Shown here: positions 43,592 through 52,937 of the stretch, piece after piece | Position numbering within the stretch: position 1 is the first letter of the stretch | Layout: each line of letters begins with the position of its first letter | NCBI RefSeq assembly: GCF_900108275.1 | Contig: NZ_FNVD01000007.1 | Coordinates: 62,001-126,000, forward strand | DNA: 64,000 nt | DNA from: Jhaorihella thermophila | Lineage (GTDB): Bacteria > Pseudomonadota > Alphaproteobacteria > Rhodobacterales > Rhodobacteraceae | Direction of reading: 5' to 3' | Notes under the pieces: generated by a model | Told to the model about the DNA's origin: nothing | Databases searched by the model: none | The model's input: the letters and a program-made list of their open reading frames with translations, nothing else | Position numbers and translations under genes: made by a program

Positions 43592-44466
43592 GAAAGGAAG
43601 TGATGCACCTCGCGCGACCGCGCTTCAAGGCTCTTGCGCATCTTGGCCAAGGCCTGCGCCTCGAGCTGCCGCACCCGCTCCTTCGACAGGCCCAGTTCGT
43701 TGCCCAGACTTTCCAGCGTGCGCGGCGCATCACGCAGCTTGCGTTCGCGCAGGATGAACCGTTCGCGCCGGGTCAGCCCCTTCATCGCGTTCAACAGCCA
43801 TTCGCGCAGCTGCGCCTTGTCCAGTCGGTCGACAACGGTCTCTTCGGTTCGCGCGTCCTCGTCCACCAGCGCGTCGATCCATTCGCGCCCATCCTCGTCC
43901 GAAGACTGCACCGCGTTCAGCGACAAATCCGAGCCCGCCAGACGGCCCTCCATCATCTCCACGTCGCGCAGCGGCACGCCAATCTCGGTCGCGATCAACT
44001 GCCGCAGCTGTTCGCGATCCAGCGTCGCGCCCTCCGCCTGCGCCTCGCGCTCGAGCCGCGCCTGCACCCGGCGCATGTTGAAAAACAACGACTTCTGCGA
44101 CGATGTTGACCCGGTGCGCACCATCGACCAGTTGCGCATGACGTAATCCTGAATGCTCGCCTTGATCCACCAGACGGCATAGGTGGAAAACCGCACCCCC
44201 CGGTCGGGATCGAACTTGGACGCCGCCTTCATCAGCCCAAGGCCGGCCTCCTGAATCAGATCGCTCATCGGCGCACCATAGCGGCGATAACGCCCCGCCA
44301 TGGAAACGGCCAGCCGCATGTAGGCGGTGATGAGCCGATGCAGGGCGGCTTCGTCCTGATCGTCCCGCCAGGCGCGCGCCAGCCGCAATTCGGTTTCGGC
44401 ATCCAGCATCTCGGCCCGCATCGCCTGCCGCGGCAACCTTCTGTCGGACCTGTCCCGAGCACTCAT
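43588..44466 (-). CDS. rpoH2: RNA polymerase sigma-32 factor, RpoHII type
   Basis: A 292-residue group-3 heat-shock sigma. Region 2 is TAYMRLAVSMAGRYRRYGAP through DLIQEAGLGLMKAASKFD and RFSTYAVWWIKASIQDYVM. The RpoH box QKSLFFN is at residues 124-130, and region 4 ends in LGLSKERVRQLEAQALAKM. The short N-terminus lacking the usual YLxEI start resembles the Rhodobacter RpoHII lineage, which drives the singlet-oxygen and oxidative response, rather than RpoHI. The ATG at 44466 has GGGGGAGG just upstream; an in-frame reading to 44571 overlaps the divergent gene. It is followed by chaN. Confidence 0.88.
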   Translation of the reverse strand: MSARDRSDRRLPRQAMRAEMLDAETELRLARAWRDDQDEAALHRLITAYMRLAVSMAGRYRRYGAPMSDLIQEAGLGLMKAASKFDPDRGVRFSTYAVWWIKASIQDYVMRNWSMVRTGSTSSQKSLFFNMRRVQARLEREAQAEGATLDREQLRQLIATEIGVPLRDVEMMEGRLAGSDLSLNAVQSSDEDGREWIDALVDEDARTEETVVDRLDKAQLREWLLNAMKGLTRRERFILRERKLRDAPRTLESLGNELGLSKERVRQLEAQALAKMRKSLEARSREVHHFLS

Positions 44467-44505
44467 AGGATCCTCCCCCGTCGCCGCACCTTCGACGACC
44501 TTGCC

Positions 44506-44519
44506 ATTCTGACCAGAAT
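44506..44519. promoter_or_regulatory. Palindrome in rpoH2/cobU divergent promoter
   Basis: ATTCTG-AC-CAGAAT (44506-44519), a perfect 6-bp-arm dyad centred in the 74-base gap between rpoH2 and cobU starts. It could be an operator for either gene. No matching regulator is assigned. Confidence 0.35.
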
Positions 44520-44540
44520 ACGCAGAACTTGGCGCGGCGG

Positions 44541-45083
44541 ATGAAAAACAGGTTACAAAAAGTGTCTTCAAGAGTCACATTCATTCTGGGCGGCGCGGCA
44601 TCGGGCAAGTCCGCCTTCGCCGAGGAAATCGTTGAAAATTACGTAAAATCAAAGGTTTATCTGGCGACATCACAATATCTCGACGACGAGATGCGCGCCA
44701 AGGTGGCGACCCACCGCGCCCGCCGGGGGCCCGACTGGACGACGATCGAGGCTCCGCTGCACTGCGCCGCGGCCCTTGCCCGCCTGGGCGCGGACCAGGT
44801 CTGCCTTATGGATTGCGCAACGATGTGGCTGACCAATCACCTCCTGTCCGGCAGCGACATCGACGCCGAACAGGCCGCGCTTCTCTCCGCCATCGATGCC
44901 TGCCCGGCCGATCTGGTGATCGTCTCGAACGAGGTGGGCCAGGGCATCGTGCCCGAAAACGCTCTCGCCCGCCGCTTTCGCGAAGCTCAGGGACGGCTCA
45001 ACATCGCGCTCGCCGGGCGCGCCGACCGCGTGATCCTCATCGCCGCCGGCCTGCCGCTCGCCATCAAGGGGGCTCTGCCATGA
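44541..45083 (+). CDS. cobU: Bifunctional adenosylcobinamide kinase/guanylyltransferase
   Basis: A 180-residue enzyme that phosphorylates adenosylcobinamide and attaches GMP, giving AdoCbi-GDP for B12 nucleotide-loop assembly. The P-loop is FILGGAASGKSAFAEEI; ATSQYLDDEMRAKVATHRARR holds the guanylylation His region, and VSNEVGQGIVPENALARRFR is the family's C-terminal signature. It is named cobP in the aerobic nomenclature. The start is taken as ATG 44541; an ATG at 44529 is possible. The first codons are unusually AT-rich. It overlaps the downstream phosphatase by 4 bases. No cobalamin riboswitch is seen upstream. Confidence 0.93.
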   Translation: MKNRLQKVSSRVTFILGGAASGKSAFAEEIVENYVKSKVYLATSQYLDDEMRAKVATHRARRGPDWTTIEAPLHCAAALARLGADQVCLMDCATMWLTNHLLSGSDIDAEQAALLSAIDACPADLVIVSNEVGQGIVPENALARRFREAQGRLNIALAGRADRVILIAAGLPLAIKGALP

Positions 45084-45658
45084 CCCGCCTCTTTCTGGTT
45101 CGCCACGGCCCCACCCACGCCAAGGGCATGGTCGGCTGGACCGACCTGCCCGCCGATCTCAGCGAAAGAGCCGCCATTGCCCGCCTTTCGGCGCACCTGC
45201 CCGGGAACGCCCGCGTCGTCTCGTCCGACCTGACCCGCGCCATCGCCACGGCCGACGCCATCCAAGGCCCCCGGCCCCGCCTGCCGCACCTGCCCGACCT
45301 GCGCGAAATCCATTTCGGCCAGTGGGAAATGCGCCGCTTTCCCGACATCGAGGCCGAAGACCCCGTGCTCGCCCACGCGTTCTGGGAAACTCCCGGCGAC
45401 GTGCGCCCCCCCGGCGGCGAAAGCTGGAACGACACCCGCGCCCGCGTGGATGCCGCCATCGACCGCCTCGTCACGGAATACCGCGGCGCGAATCTCGTCG
45501 TCGTCGCCCATTTCGGCGTGATCCTGACCCAGGTTCAGCGCGCCCTGCGAACCACGGCGAACGACGCTCTCGCCCACCGCATCGACAACCTCTCGGTTAC
45601 CGAACTCGCGATGGACGCCAACGGCTGGGCCGTGCTCCGGATCAACCACCGCCCGTGA
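45080..45658 (+). CDS. Histidine phosphatase family protein (probable alpha-ribazole phosphatase)
   Basis: A 192-residue phosphoglycerate-mutase-like phosphatase. The catalytic RHG motif is FLVRHGPTH at residues 5-13, and the second His lies in VVVAHFGVILTQVQ. Coupling to cobU by a 4-base overlap suggests it is CobC, which removes phosphate from alpha-ribazole 5'-phosphate or adenosylcobalamin phosphate. Sequence alone cannot exclude another phosphatase of this broad family. A repeat copy lies 14 bases after the stop. Confidence 0.82.
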   Translation: MTRLFLVRHGPTHAKGMVGWTDLPADLSERAAIARLSAHLPGNARVVSSDLTRAIATADAIQGPRPRLPHLPDLREIHFGQWEMRRFPDIEAEDPVLAHAFWETPGDVRPPGGESWNDTRARVDAAIDRLVTEYRGANLVVVAHFGVILTQVQRALRTTANDALAHRIDNLSVTELAMDANGWAVLRINHRP

Positions 45659-45672
45659 CGCGCGCTCCTCTT

Positions 45673-45700
45673 CCTGCTTCTTTCTGGTTCCAAATACCCA
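45673..45700 (+). repeat. Dispersed repeat, minimal copy G
   Basis: CTGCTTCTTTCTGGTTCCAA then ATACCCA. It is nearly identical to copy F (41414) including the preceding TTC, without hairpins. It lies in the gap between the phosphatase gene and the convergent phnM-like gene. Confidence 0.65.
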
Positions 45701-45732
45701 CTGCCGAACGGCGCCGCCCGCGGCACGGCCGA

Positions 45733-46884
45733 TCAGGCGAGAAACCGCTCGGCCACAGCCCCTGACAGGAAACTCACGCGCCCGCCCGCAATGGTCGCGC
45801 CAACCCGCCCGGTTTCGGCGTCCAGAACCACCAGATCCGCCCGCTTTCCCGGCTCCAGCCGCCCGCGATCATCCAGTCCCAGCACCCGCGCCGGCCCTTC
45901 CGAGATCAACGCCCAGGCCTGTTCCAACGTCAGCGCCTGTTCGCGCACCAGCCGCAACGCCGCCAGCCGCAACGCCGGATAGTGATAGTCGGACGCCAAC
46001 GCATCGCATAGCCCATCGGCAATCAGCGCCGCCGCTCCGACATTGCCGTTATGCGACCCACCCCGCAGCACGTTGGGCGCCCCGAGCACGATCGCGTCGC
46101 CCCCCGACCGCGCGGCCTGCGCCGCCGCGCGGGTTTCGGGAAATTCCGAAATCCGCACCCCCCGCGCCCGCCACACGGTGCGCATCTCGGCGGACCGGTC
46201 GTCATGACTGCCCATCCGCACCCCGCGCGCCGACAGTTCCGCGCACAACGCCTCCAGCGCGGCGGGCACCTCTTCGGCGCGCGCATGCAGCGCCCGCATC
46301 CGTTCCAGATGCGCCTCGGGGCTGCGCCCGGCTTTCAGTGCCTGCCCTGTCAGACGCGGCGGCCGCCGCCCCTGCGCCAGCCGGTCATGCGGCAGATGGT
46401 CGTTGAAAACGACGTAGTCCACCCCCCACCCGGCCAGCCGATCGGGCAGGGAGGGATAGTCATCGAGCATATGCGTCTCGAACCGCAACTGCCCGATCAG
46501 GTCGGTCGCCACCTTGTCCCGCAGCCCCGCCAGCGCATGGAACAGCCGATCCGCGAAATCCGGTCCACGCAAACCGCCCTCCCAGCTCCAGAACTGGGCC
46601 AGAACGGCGGACGTGATCCCGTTCGCCGCCAGTTCGGCCTCGGCCGCCGCCAGCCCTTCGGCCAGATCACGCACCGCCCCCCGCCGCGGCGCAACGTGGC
46701 GCTCGAACCCGTCGCCATGCGCATCGATGATCCCCGGCAGCACCCGGAACCCTGACAGGTCCACCGCCCGCCCAACGGGAGGCTCGACAATGCGCCCGTC
46801 GGCAAAGGACAGCCGGTCCCGCACCAACCCGGTGCCCGGTCGCAGCACCTGCCCGCCGACAAGATCCAGCGCCAGCCCGGTCAT
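45733..46884 (-). CDS. phnM: PhnM-like amidohydrolase (RPnTP diphosphatase family)
   Basis: A 383-residue metal-dependent hydrolase. The N-terminal metal motif is IIDAHGDGFERH, which is specific to PhnM (alpha-D-ribose 1-methylphosphonate 5-triphosphate diphosphatase of the C-P lyase pathway), and VRMGSHDDRSAE and SDYHYPALRLAALRL supply further metal ligands. No other phn genes are in the window, so it is either separated from its C-P lyase cluster or an orphan with a related pyrophosphatase role. Its ATG overlaps the EamA transporter stop by 4 bases. Confidence 0.85.
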   Translation of the reverse strand: MTGLALDLVGGQVLRPGTGLVRDRLSFADGRIVEPPVGRAVDLSGFRVLPGIIDAHGDGFERHVAPRRGAVRDLAEGLAAAEAELAANGITSAVLAQFWSWEGGLRGPDFADRLFHALAGLRDKVATDLIGQLRFETHMLDDYPSLPDRLAGWGVDYVVFNDHLPHDRLAQGRRPPRLTGQALKAGRSPEAHLERMRALHARAEEVPAALEALCAELSARGVRMGSHDDRSAEMRTVWRARGVRISEFPETRAAAQAARSGGDAIVLGAPNVLRGGSHNGNVGAAALIADGLCDALASDYHYPALRLAALRLVREQALTLEQAWALISEGPARVLGLDDRGRLEPGKRADLVVLDAETGRVGATIAGGRVSFLSGAVAERFLA

Positions 46885-47729
46885 CGAGCTCGCCGCGGCG
46901 CGATTCCAAAGGCGATGCCGCCCAGAACCAGCACGGCCCCGGCCAGAAACTGCGGGCTCGGCACCTCGCCCAGAAGTGCAGTGCCGCCCGCCACGGCGAT
47001 CACTGGGGCACTGAGCTGCACCAAGGCCGCCGTCGCCGCCTCGATCCGCGGCAGAACCGCATACCAGAGCGCATAGCCCAGCCCGGACGTCACCGCCCCC
47101 GAAATGATCGCCAGCCAGAATCCCGTCCAGTTGCCAGCCGCATCAAACCCACCCGAGAAACGCGCCGCCAACGCCACCATGGGCAGCGTCAGCAGAAAGT
47201 TCGCCCCGGTCGCCGCCAAGGGATCGGCCGCGCCCCGACCGGCCAACGTATAGACGCCCCATCCAATCCCCGCCGCCACCATCAGCGCCGCGCCCACGGG
47301 CTCGGCCTGCCATCCGGCACCGGGCCAGAGGATCAAGGCCAACCCGGCAAAGGCAGCCGCGGCCCCCGCAACCTGTCGCACTGACGAGCGATGCCCCATG
47401 GCCGCCGCGATCAGAAACATCGACATCTGCACGGCACCAAACAGGATCAGCGCGCCCACGCCGGCGTCCAGAGTCCGGTAGGCCAGCGAAAAACCGATCA
47501 TGTAAACCGCCAGCGCCGGGGCGCCGACCAACTGGCGCCGCCCCATCGGCAGCCGCGTGCGCCGCACAAGCGCAAGAAGGGCCAGTATCAGTGTGCCCGA
47601 GGCCACGCGAAGATAGGCGAAAGTTTCCGGCGTGATCCCGCCGCTGCCCACCGCCATCCGGTTCAGGATTGAATTGGCGGCAAAGGCGGTCATGGTCAGG
47701 GCAAGCAGCAGGGCAAGGCGCAGGGTCAT
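46881..47729 (-). CDS. EamA/DMT-family transporter
   Basis: A 282-residue integral membrane protein with about ten hydrophobic helices in two EamA repeats. The second repeat carries TSGLGYALWYAVLPRIEAATAALVQL, here described in two halves around the conserved YALWY, and ends with a basic tail. Substrates of this family are diverse small metabolites and none can be read here. The ATG at 47729 is chosen over a TTG at 47735; no strong ribosome site is visible. It is translationally coupled with the phnM-like gene, so they may share a pathway. Confidence 0.85.
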   Translation of the reverse strand: MTLRLALLLALTMTAFAANSILNRMAVGSGGITPETFAYLRVASGTLILALLALVRRTRLPMGRRQLVGAPALAVYMIGFSLAYRTLDAGVGALILFGAVQMSMFLIAAAMGHRSSVRQVAGAAAAFAGLALILWPGAGWQAEPVGAALMVAAGIGWGVYTLAGRGAADPLAATGANFLLTLPMVALAARFSGGFDAAGNWTGFWLAIISGAVTSGLGYALWYAVLPRIEAATAALVQLSAPVIAVAGGTALLGEVPSPQFLAGAVLVLGGIAFGIAPRRAR

Positions 47730-48013
47730 GGGCAAAGGTGATGACGCAGCGGCCCCGCGCGGTCAACCGTGGCCTGCGCGGGCCGGGCGGTCATTCGGCC
47801 ATCGGCCGACTCTGCCAAACCCCGGGCGATCCGGCAAAGACTTTGGTGCCACAGCAATCTCGCGGCCGCAGGCCTGGCTCGCCCCCGGGAATGCTTCGAA
47901 CGTCCCGCGCACAGGCGCCGCCCGGTTTCACTCACCGAAGGCGTCAGCACATCGGAAACCGTTCTTCCAGTGTCGACAGGGAAATCGTCCCGAGACGCGC
48001 CCCGCCCCGGACC

Positions 48014-48110
48014 CTTCATCTTGCGAAAAATACTCCGGGGGAGCGCGAGGGGGGAGCGCGAGGGGGCAGCGCCCCCTCGCGCCGGTCGGATCGCAAAGAC
48101 GATCCGAAGT
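48014..48110 (+). repeat. Dispersed double-hairpin repeat, copy C
   Basis: CTTCATCTTGCGAAAAATAC then TCCGGGGG, then a 14-base internal duplication of GAGCGCGAGGGG-type sequence, then GCGAGGGGGC/GCCCCCTCGC and the CGGATCG/CGATCCG hairpin (48086-48105). It is closest to copy A. The duplication suggests slippage or recombination within the element. Confidence 0.8.
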
Positions 48111-48354
48111 CACCATTCTTGCCGGCCGGTTCCACTTGCAGCACGATCTCGGAAGATTGCTCGGCCTGCGCGGGGTCAGGCCGCGACGGTGAAGCACCTG
48201 CCAAGGAATCCGAAGGATGAGCAAACCGCGCAGGACCGCCCGCCTGACCGCCCGAGGCCCGGCACAGAACTTCTCCCCGACCTCCCGCCAAGGCAGCCGG
48301 AGCATCTGGTGTCCCGGTGCGCATGACGCGCAAGCGGCTGGCGCGGCCCATACG

Positions 48355-48380
48355 AAAAAGGCCGCCCCGAAGGGCGGCCT
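48355..48380 (-). terminator. groEL terminator
   Basis: On the minus strand: stem AGGCCGCCC-TTCG-GGGCGGCCT followed by TTTT (48380 down to 48355). It lies 22 bases past the groEL stop. Confidence 0.92.
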
Positions 48381-48402
48381 CAGTCGTGCCTTTGGGCGTC
48401 GA

Positions 48403-50049
<1,647 letters not shown>

Positions 50050-50108
50050 TTACACTCCTGATTTCGTGCGTTTCTTGTTCAGCTCATGCGATCCGGCAAT
50101 CGGAACGA

Positions 50109-50420
50109 TCAGGCGGCCTTGGCGGCGGCCTCGTCCTCGATGATGCCCAAGATGTCGCTTTCCTTCATGATGAGCAGCTCTTCACCGTTGATGGTGACTT
50201 CGGTGCCCGACCACTTGCCGAACAGGATCTTGTCGCCTTCCTTGACCGACATCGGGATCAGCTCACCCGAGTCCTTGCGAGCGCCCTCGCCGCAGGCGAC
50301 CACGATGCCTTCACTGGGTTTTTCCTTCGCGCTGTCGGGGATGATCAGTCCGCCGGCGGTCTTTTCTTCGCTTTCCACGCGGCGCACCAGCACCCGGTCA
50401 TGCAGAGGTTTGAAAGCCAT
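50109..50420 (-). CDS. groES: 10 kDa chaperonin GroES
   Basis: A 103-residue co-chaperonin. [19 protein letters not shown] starts the protein, the mobile loop is the [17 protein letters not shown] region, and [19 protein letters not shown] is the usual C-terminal strand. The start at 50420 has AAGGAG 8 bases upstream, so the longer frame to 50492 is not needed. It is the first gene of groESL. Confidence 0.97.
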   Translation of the reverse strand: MAFKPLHDRVLVRRVESEEKTAGGLIIPDSAKEKPSEGIVVACGEGARKDSGELIPMSVKEGDKILFGKWSGTEVTINGEELLIMKESDILGIIEDEAAAKAA

Positions 50421-50485
50421 CTTTGCAGCTCCTTGAGGCTCAAAGTCCGTTATCCATCTCCTCCCGCGCTCCTCGGCGGGAGATA

Positions 50486-50512
50486 TTATCACTCACCGCT
50501 GGCGAGTGCTAA
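50486..50512 (-). promoter_or_regulatory. CIRCE element (HrcA operator)
   Basis: TTATCACTC-N9-GAGTGCTAA, one base off the CIRCE consensus TTAGCACTC-N9-GAGTGCTAA. It lies just downstream of the sigma70 -10 hexamer and 65 bases before groES, the standard position for HrcA repression of groESL. hrcA is not in the window. Confidence 0.93.
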
Positions 50513-50519
50513 CGGGGCT

Positions 50520-50548
50520 TAGCTAGGAGCAGACACGGATTCTGTCAA
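50520..50548 (-). promoter_or_regulatory. Sigma70 promoter of groESL
   Basis: On the minus strand, -35 TTGACA (50548-50543), 17-base spacer, -10 TAGCTA (50525-50520). Transcription would begin at the edge of the CIRCE element. Confidence 0.8.
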
Positions 50549-50663
50549 CAACCCCGAAGCATTTTTTTGCCCGGCCCCGGCCCGAAGCAGCGCCATGCAG
50601 AGGTTTACTTTGCCGCCTCCCCGACGGACAGTCGGGATGAAGGCCACAGGGGAACAGATCCGC

Positions 50664-51563
50664 ATGCAGATCGACGCGAACGGGATACGGCTTGAGGTGG
50701 AACTGCACGGCCCGGGTTCGGGTGCGCCCATCATCCTGATACGGGGCCTCGGCACGCAACTGGTCCATTGGCCGGCCGCGCTGACCGAGGGCCTTGCCGC
50801 GCGCGGGTTCCGGGTTGTCATCTTCGACAACCGCGATGTCGGCCTGTCGCAACGCTGCCCCGCGCCCGGTGTGCCGTCTTCCGCCGACGAGATCCTTGAG
50901 GCGCTGCGACGTGGAGTCCCTCTTCGCCCGGCCTATACGCTCAATGACATGGCGCGCGATGTCGTTGGCCTGATGGACGCGCTGGATATCCCACGCGCGC
51001 ATGTCTTCGGCATCTCAATGGGGGGCGCCATCGCCCAGATTCTGGCGCTCGATCACGGCGCAAGACTGTTGACCGCGACCTTCGTGATGACCGCCTGCGG
51101 GCCGTTTTCCGCGATCAGCGGGAGCGAACCCGAATCAACCGCCGAACTGACGTCGCGCCTGTTGAGCCGTCCTCAAGGCCTCGCGGACTATGTCGCCTCT
51201 CAGATCGCCGAGAGCGCCCTGTGGGGCAGTCCCGGATTTCCTGCCACGGACGAAGAACTGCGTGAAATGGCGGCGTGCGCCCATGCGCGGGGCGTGGATG
51301 CGCAGGGAATCAACCGGCAATTCCTGGCCGTCGCGTCGCAGCACGGCAGATGCGAGGCGCTGCGCCGCCTCGCGCTGCCCTGCCTTGTCATTCACGGAAC
51401 GCACGACGCCCTGATACCGCCGGACAAGGGTCGCGAACTCGCCGACATCATCCCCGGCGGCGAATACAAACAGATCGACGGGATGGGGCACATGATAACC
51501 ACAGCCCTTGCCCCCCTGATCGTCGAAACGGTCAGCGACTTTGTCGCCCGCCGCGCGGGCTGA
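50664..51563 (+). CDS. Alpha/beta hydrolase
   Basis: A 299-residue hydrolase-fold enzyme. The nucleophile elbow is VFGISMGGAIAQ, DNRDVGLSQR is the upstream family turn, HGTHDALIPP carries the acid, and GMGHMITT the catalytic His. This arrangement matches the haloperoxidase/esterase-like COG0596 group. The start is ambiguous: 50664 (MQIDANGIRL, with GGGGAA upstream) is preferred, but 50637 and 50595 are in frame. It stands alone between the divergent groESL and the convergent popZ-like gene. Substrate unknown. Confidence 0.82.
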   Translation: MQIDANGIRLEVELHGPGSGAPIILIRGLGTQLVHWPAALTEGLAARGFRVVIFDNRDVGLSQRCPAPGVPSSADEILEALRRGVPLRPAYTLNDMARDVVGLMDALDIPRAHVFGISMGGAIAQILALDHGARLLTATFVMTACGPFSAISGSEPESTAELTSRLLSRPQGLADYVASQIAESALWGSPGFPATDEELREMAACAHARGVDAQGINRQFLAVASQHGRCEALRRLALPCLVIHGTHDALIPPDKGRELADIIPGGEYKQIDGMGHMITTALAPLIVETVSDFVARRAG

Positions 51564-51575
51564 GGCCGGAAGAAC

Positions 51576-52865
51576 CTATTCCAGCTCTTTCGCCGCCAGT
51601 GCCCGATGGATTTCCCGGCGCACCAGCTTGCGGACATTTCGGGTGATCCGTTCGCCCAGAGCGCCCTGAAGTTCCTGGCGCACGATGTCCGCGACCAGTT
51701 CGCGCAGGCTTTCTTCGTCCAGCACCGCTTCGTCGTCGAAAACCGATACAGGCTCCCGGGAGTCGTCCGATGCGTGGGGCTCAGGAGGCCTGTGCACGAA
51801 CATTCCGCGGATATCGCCGCCCGCCCCCTTGCCTTCGCCGTCCTGCGCGCGCCCGTCAGCGCCGTGGCCGTCCTGCTCCGGCATTCCCTCCGGTTGCGCG
51901 GCAATCGTTTCCCTTTCGAACACGCCCCGGATCACGCCCGCCGGGGACGACCGGGAGGGATTCCCGCCGTTCTCCCACTCGATGGGCCGGACTGGCGTTC
52001 CGGCATAGTCGTCTTCGCCGGGGCCGTCCGGTTCGAACTGCTCGTGACTGCGCCCGATCGCTTCTTCCAGGGCCTTGATCTTGGCGGTGAGGTTCTCGGT
52101 GCGCCGTTCGAAGTCTTCTTCCAAAGCCTCACCGTCTCCGATGCCCTCCTCCGCCGGCTCAATGATGTCGTCCGAAATCGATTCCCGAAAGCTGTCCGCG
52201 CCTTCGTCTGCCTCCCGATCCGTCTCTGCGCGCGGATCATCGGCCGGTTCCCCCCCCTTCAGGTCGCCGGATGACTCGCGCTCCACCAGATCCAGATGCA
52301 GGCGGGGCTGGAATTCTCCCGCCGCCCCTCCGTCTGAGGGATCGATCACGTCGTTTTCGTCGGGCCTTTCGGTCACCGCTTCACACCCGGCCTCGCGTGC
52401 CGACGCGAACAGAGTCGCCTCGGGGTCACGCCACGGCTCTTTGCCCACGTCCAGCCCGCTCTCGGCGTCGGGCGAATCGTCGACGCGGTCGGGTTCGAAT
52501 GCCGCGGCCATCTCCGGCTCGGGCGCGATGCCGGTCTCTTCGCGCTCTGTCTCTGCAGGTTCGGCCTCGACAAGATCGATACCGTCAGGTGCGGCACCCT
52601 CATCCGCGGCGTTGTTTCCGAACTGATTACTAAACCATCCGGTTTCGTCCCGCAGCGCATTGATCTCGTCGATCCATGATTCGCTTTCGCCCTCTGACGT
52701 CTCGTCATCCGCCACCCGCAAGGCCGGCGTGAGCACGAGCTTGTCCTGCGCGACCCGTTCGCGGGAAACGACCCGTCGCGGCCCTATACGGCTGTCTTCG
52801 CTGACAAGTCGCCGAATCGAGGACAGAACATCCTCGATAACGGTCTTTGATACTGGATCAGACAT
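51576..52865 (-). CDS. PopZ-like polar organizing protein (DUF2497-like), divergent
   Basis: A 429-residue very acidic protein. The N-terminal helix SKTVIEDVLSSIRRLVSED (residues 5-23) resembles the PopZ partner-binding helix (EEILASIRRIISED type). Residues 25-375 are low-complexity, rich in Glu, Asp, Pro and Gly. The C-terminal 46 residues (ESLRELVADIVRQELQGAL, ITRNVRKLVRREIHRALAA) are two helices like the PopZ oligomerisation domain. Gene order pcm-tolC-popZ matches Caulobacter, supporting homology. PopZ forms a polar condensate anchoring ParB-parS. The acidic linker here is far longer than in Caulobacter PopZ (177 residues). The start is taken at 52865; 52877 is possible. Confidence 0.65.
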   Translation of the reverse strand: MSDPVSKTVIEDVLSSIRRLVSEDSRIGPRRVVSRERVAQDKLVLTPALRVADDETSEGESESWIDEINALRDETGWFSNQFGNNAADEGAAPDGIDLVEAEPAETEREETGIAPEPEMAAAFEPDRVDDSPDAESGLDVGKEPWRDPEATLFASAREAGCEAVTERPDENDVIDPSDGGAAGEFQPRLHLDLVERESSGDLKGGEPADDPRAETDREADEGADSFRESISDDIIEPAEEGIGDGEALEEDFERRTENLTAKIKALEEAIGRSHEQFEPDGPGEDDYAGTPVRPIEWENGGNPSRSSPAGVIRGVFERETIAAQPEGMPEQDGHGADGRAQDGEGKGAGGDIRGMFVHRPPEPHASDDSREPVSVFDDEAVLDEESLRELVADIVRQELQGALGERITRNVRKLVRREIHRALAAKELE

Positions 52866-52937
52866 GTGCTCGCCCATTCTCGCCTCTGGGCGAGTTTAAC
52901 CCCCGTTGCGACTTCTCACAACAGAAAGGGCCGCGTC

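Larger units (their letters stand above)
47730..48402. other. 673-base intergenic region between EamA gene and groEL
   Basis: No convincing coding region on either strand; several open frames have no ribosome site and no family features. It contains dispersed repeat copy C (48014-48110) and the groEL terminator (48355-48380). Both flanking genes are on the minus strand, so the EamA promoter should lie in the left half. Confidence 0.6.

Noticed and set aside
44813-45658. Longer form of the cobC-like phosphatase starting inside cobU
   Set aside because: The ATG at 45080 overlaps the cobU stop and begins directly at the RHG motif region, giving the normal length.
48030-48075. Tandem GAGCGCGAGGGG units as a CRISPR or VNTR locus
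   Set aside because: Only two partial units exist, within a copy of the dispersed hairpin repeat. No spacers or cas genes.
47730-48402. Small protein genes in the EamA-groEL gap, for example at 48217 or 48317
   Set aside because: No ribosome site, Arg/Pro-rich frames running through a terminator, and no family resemblance.
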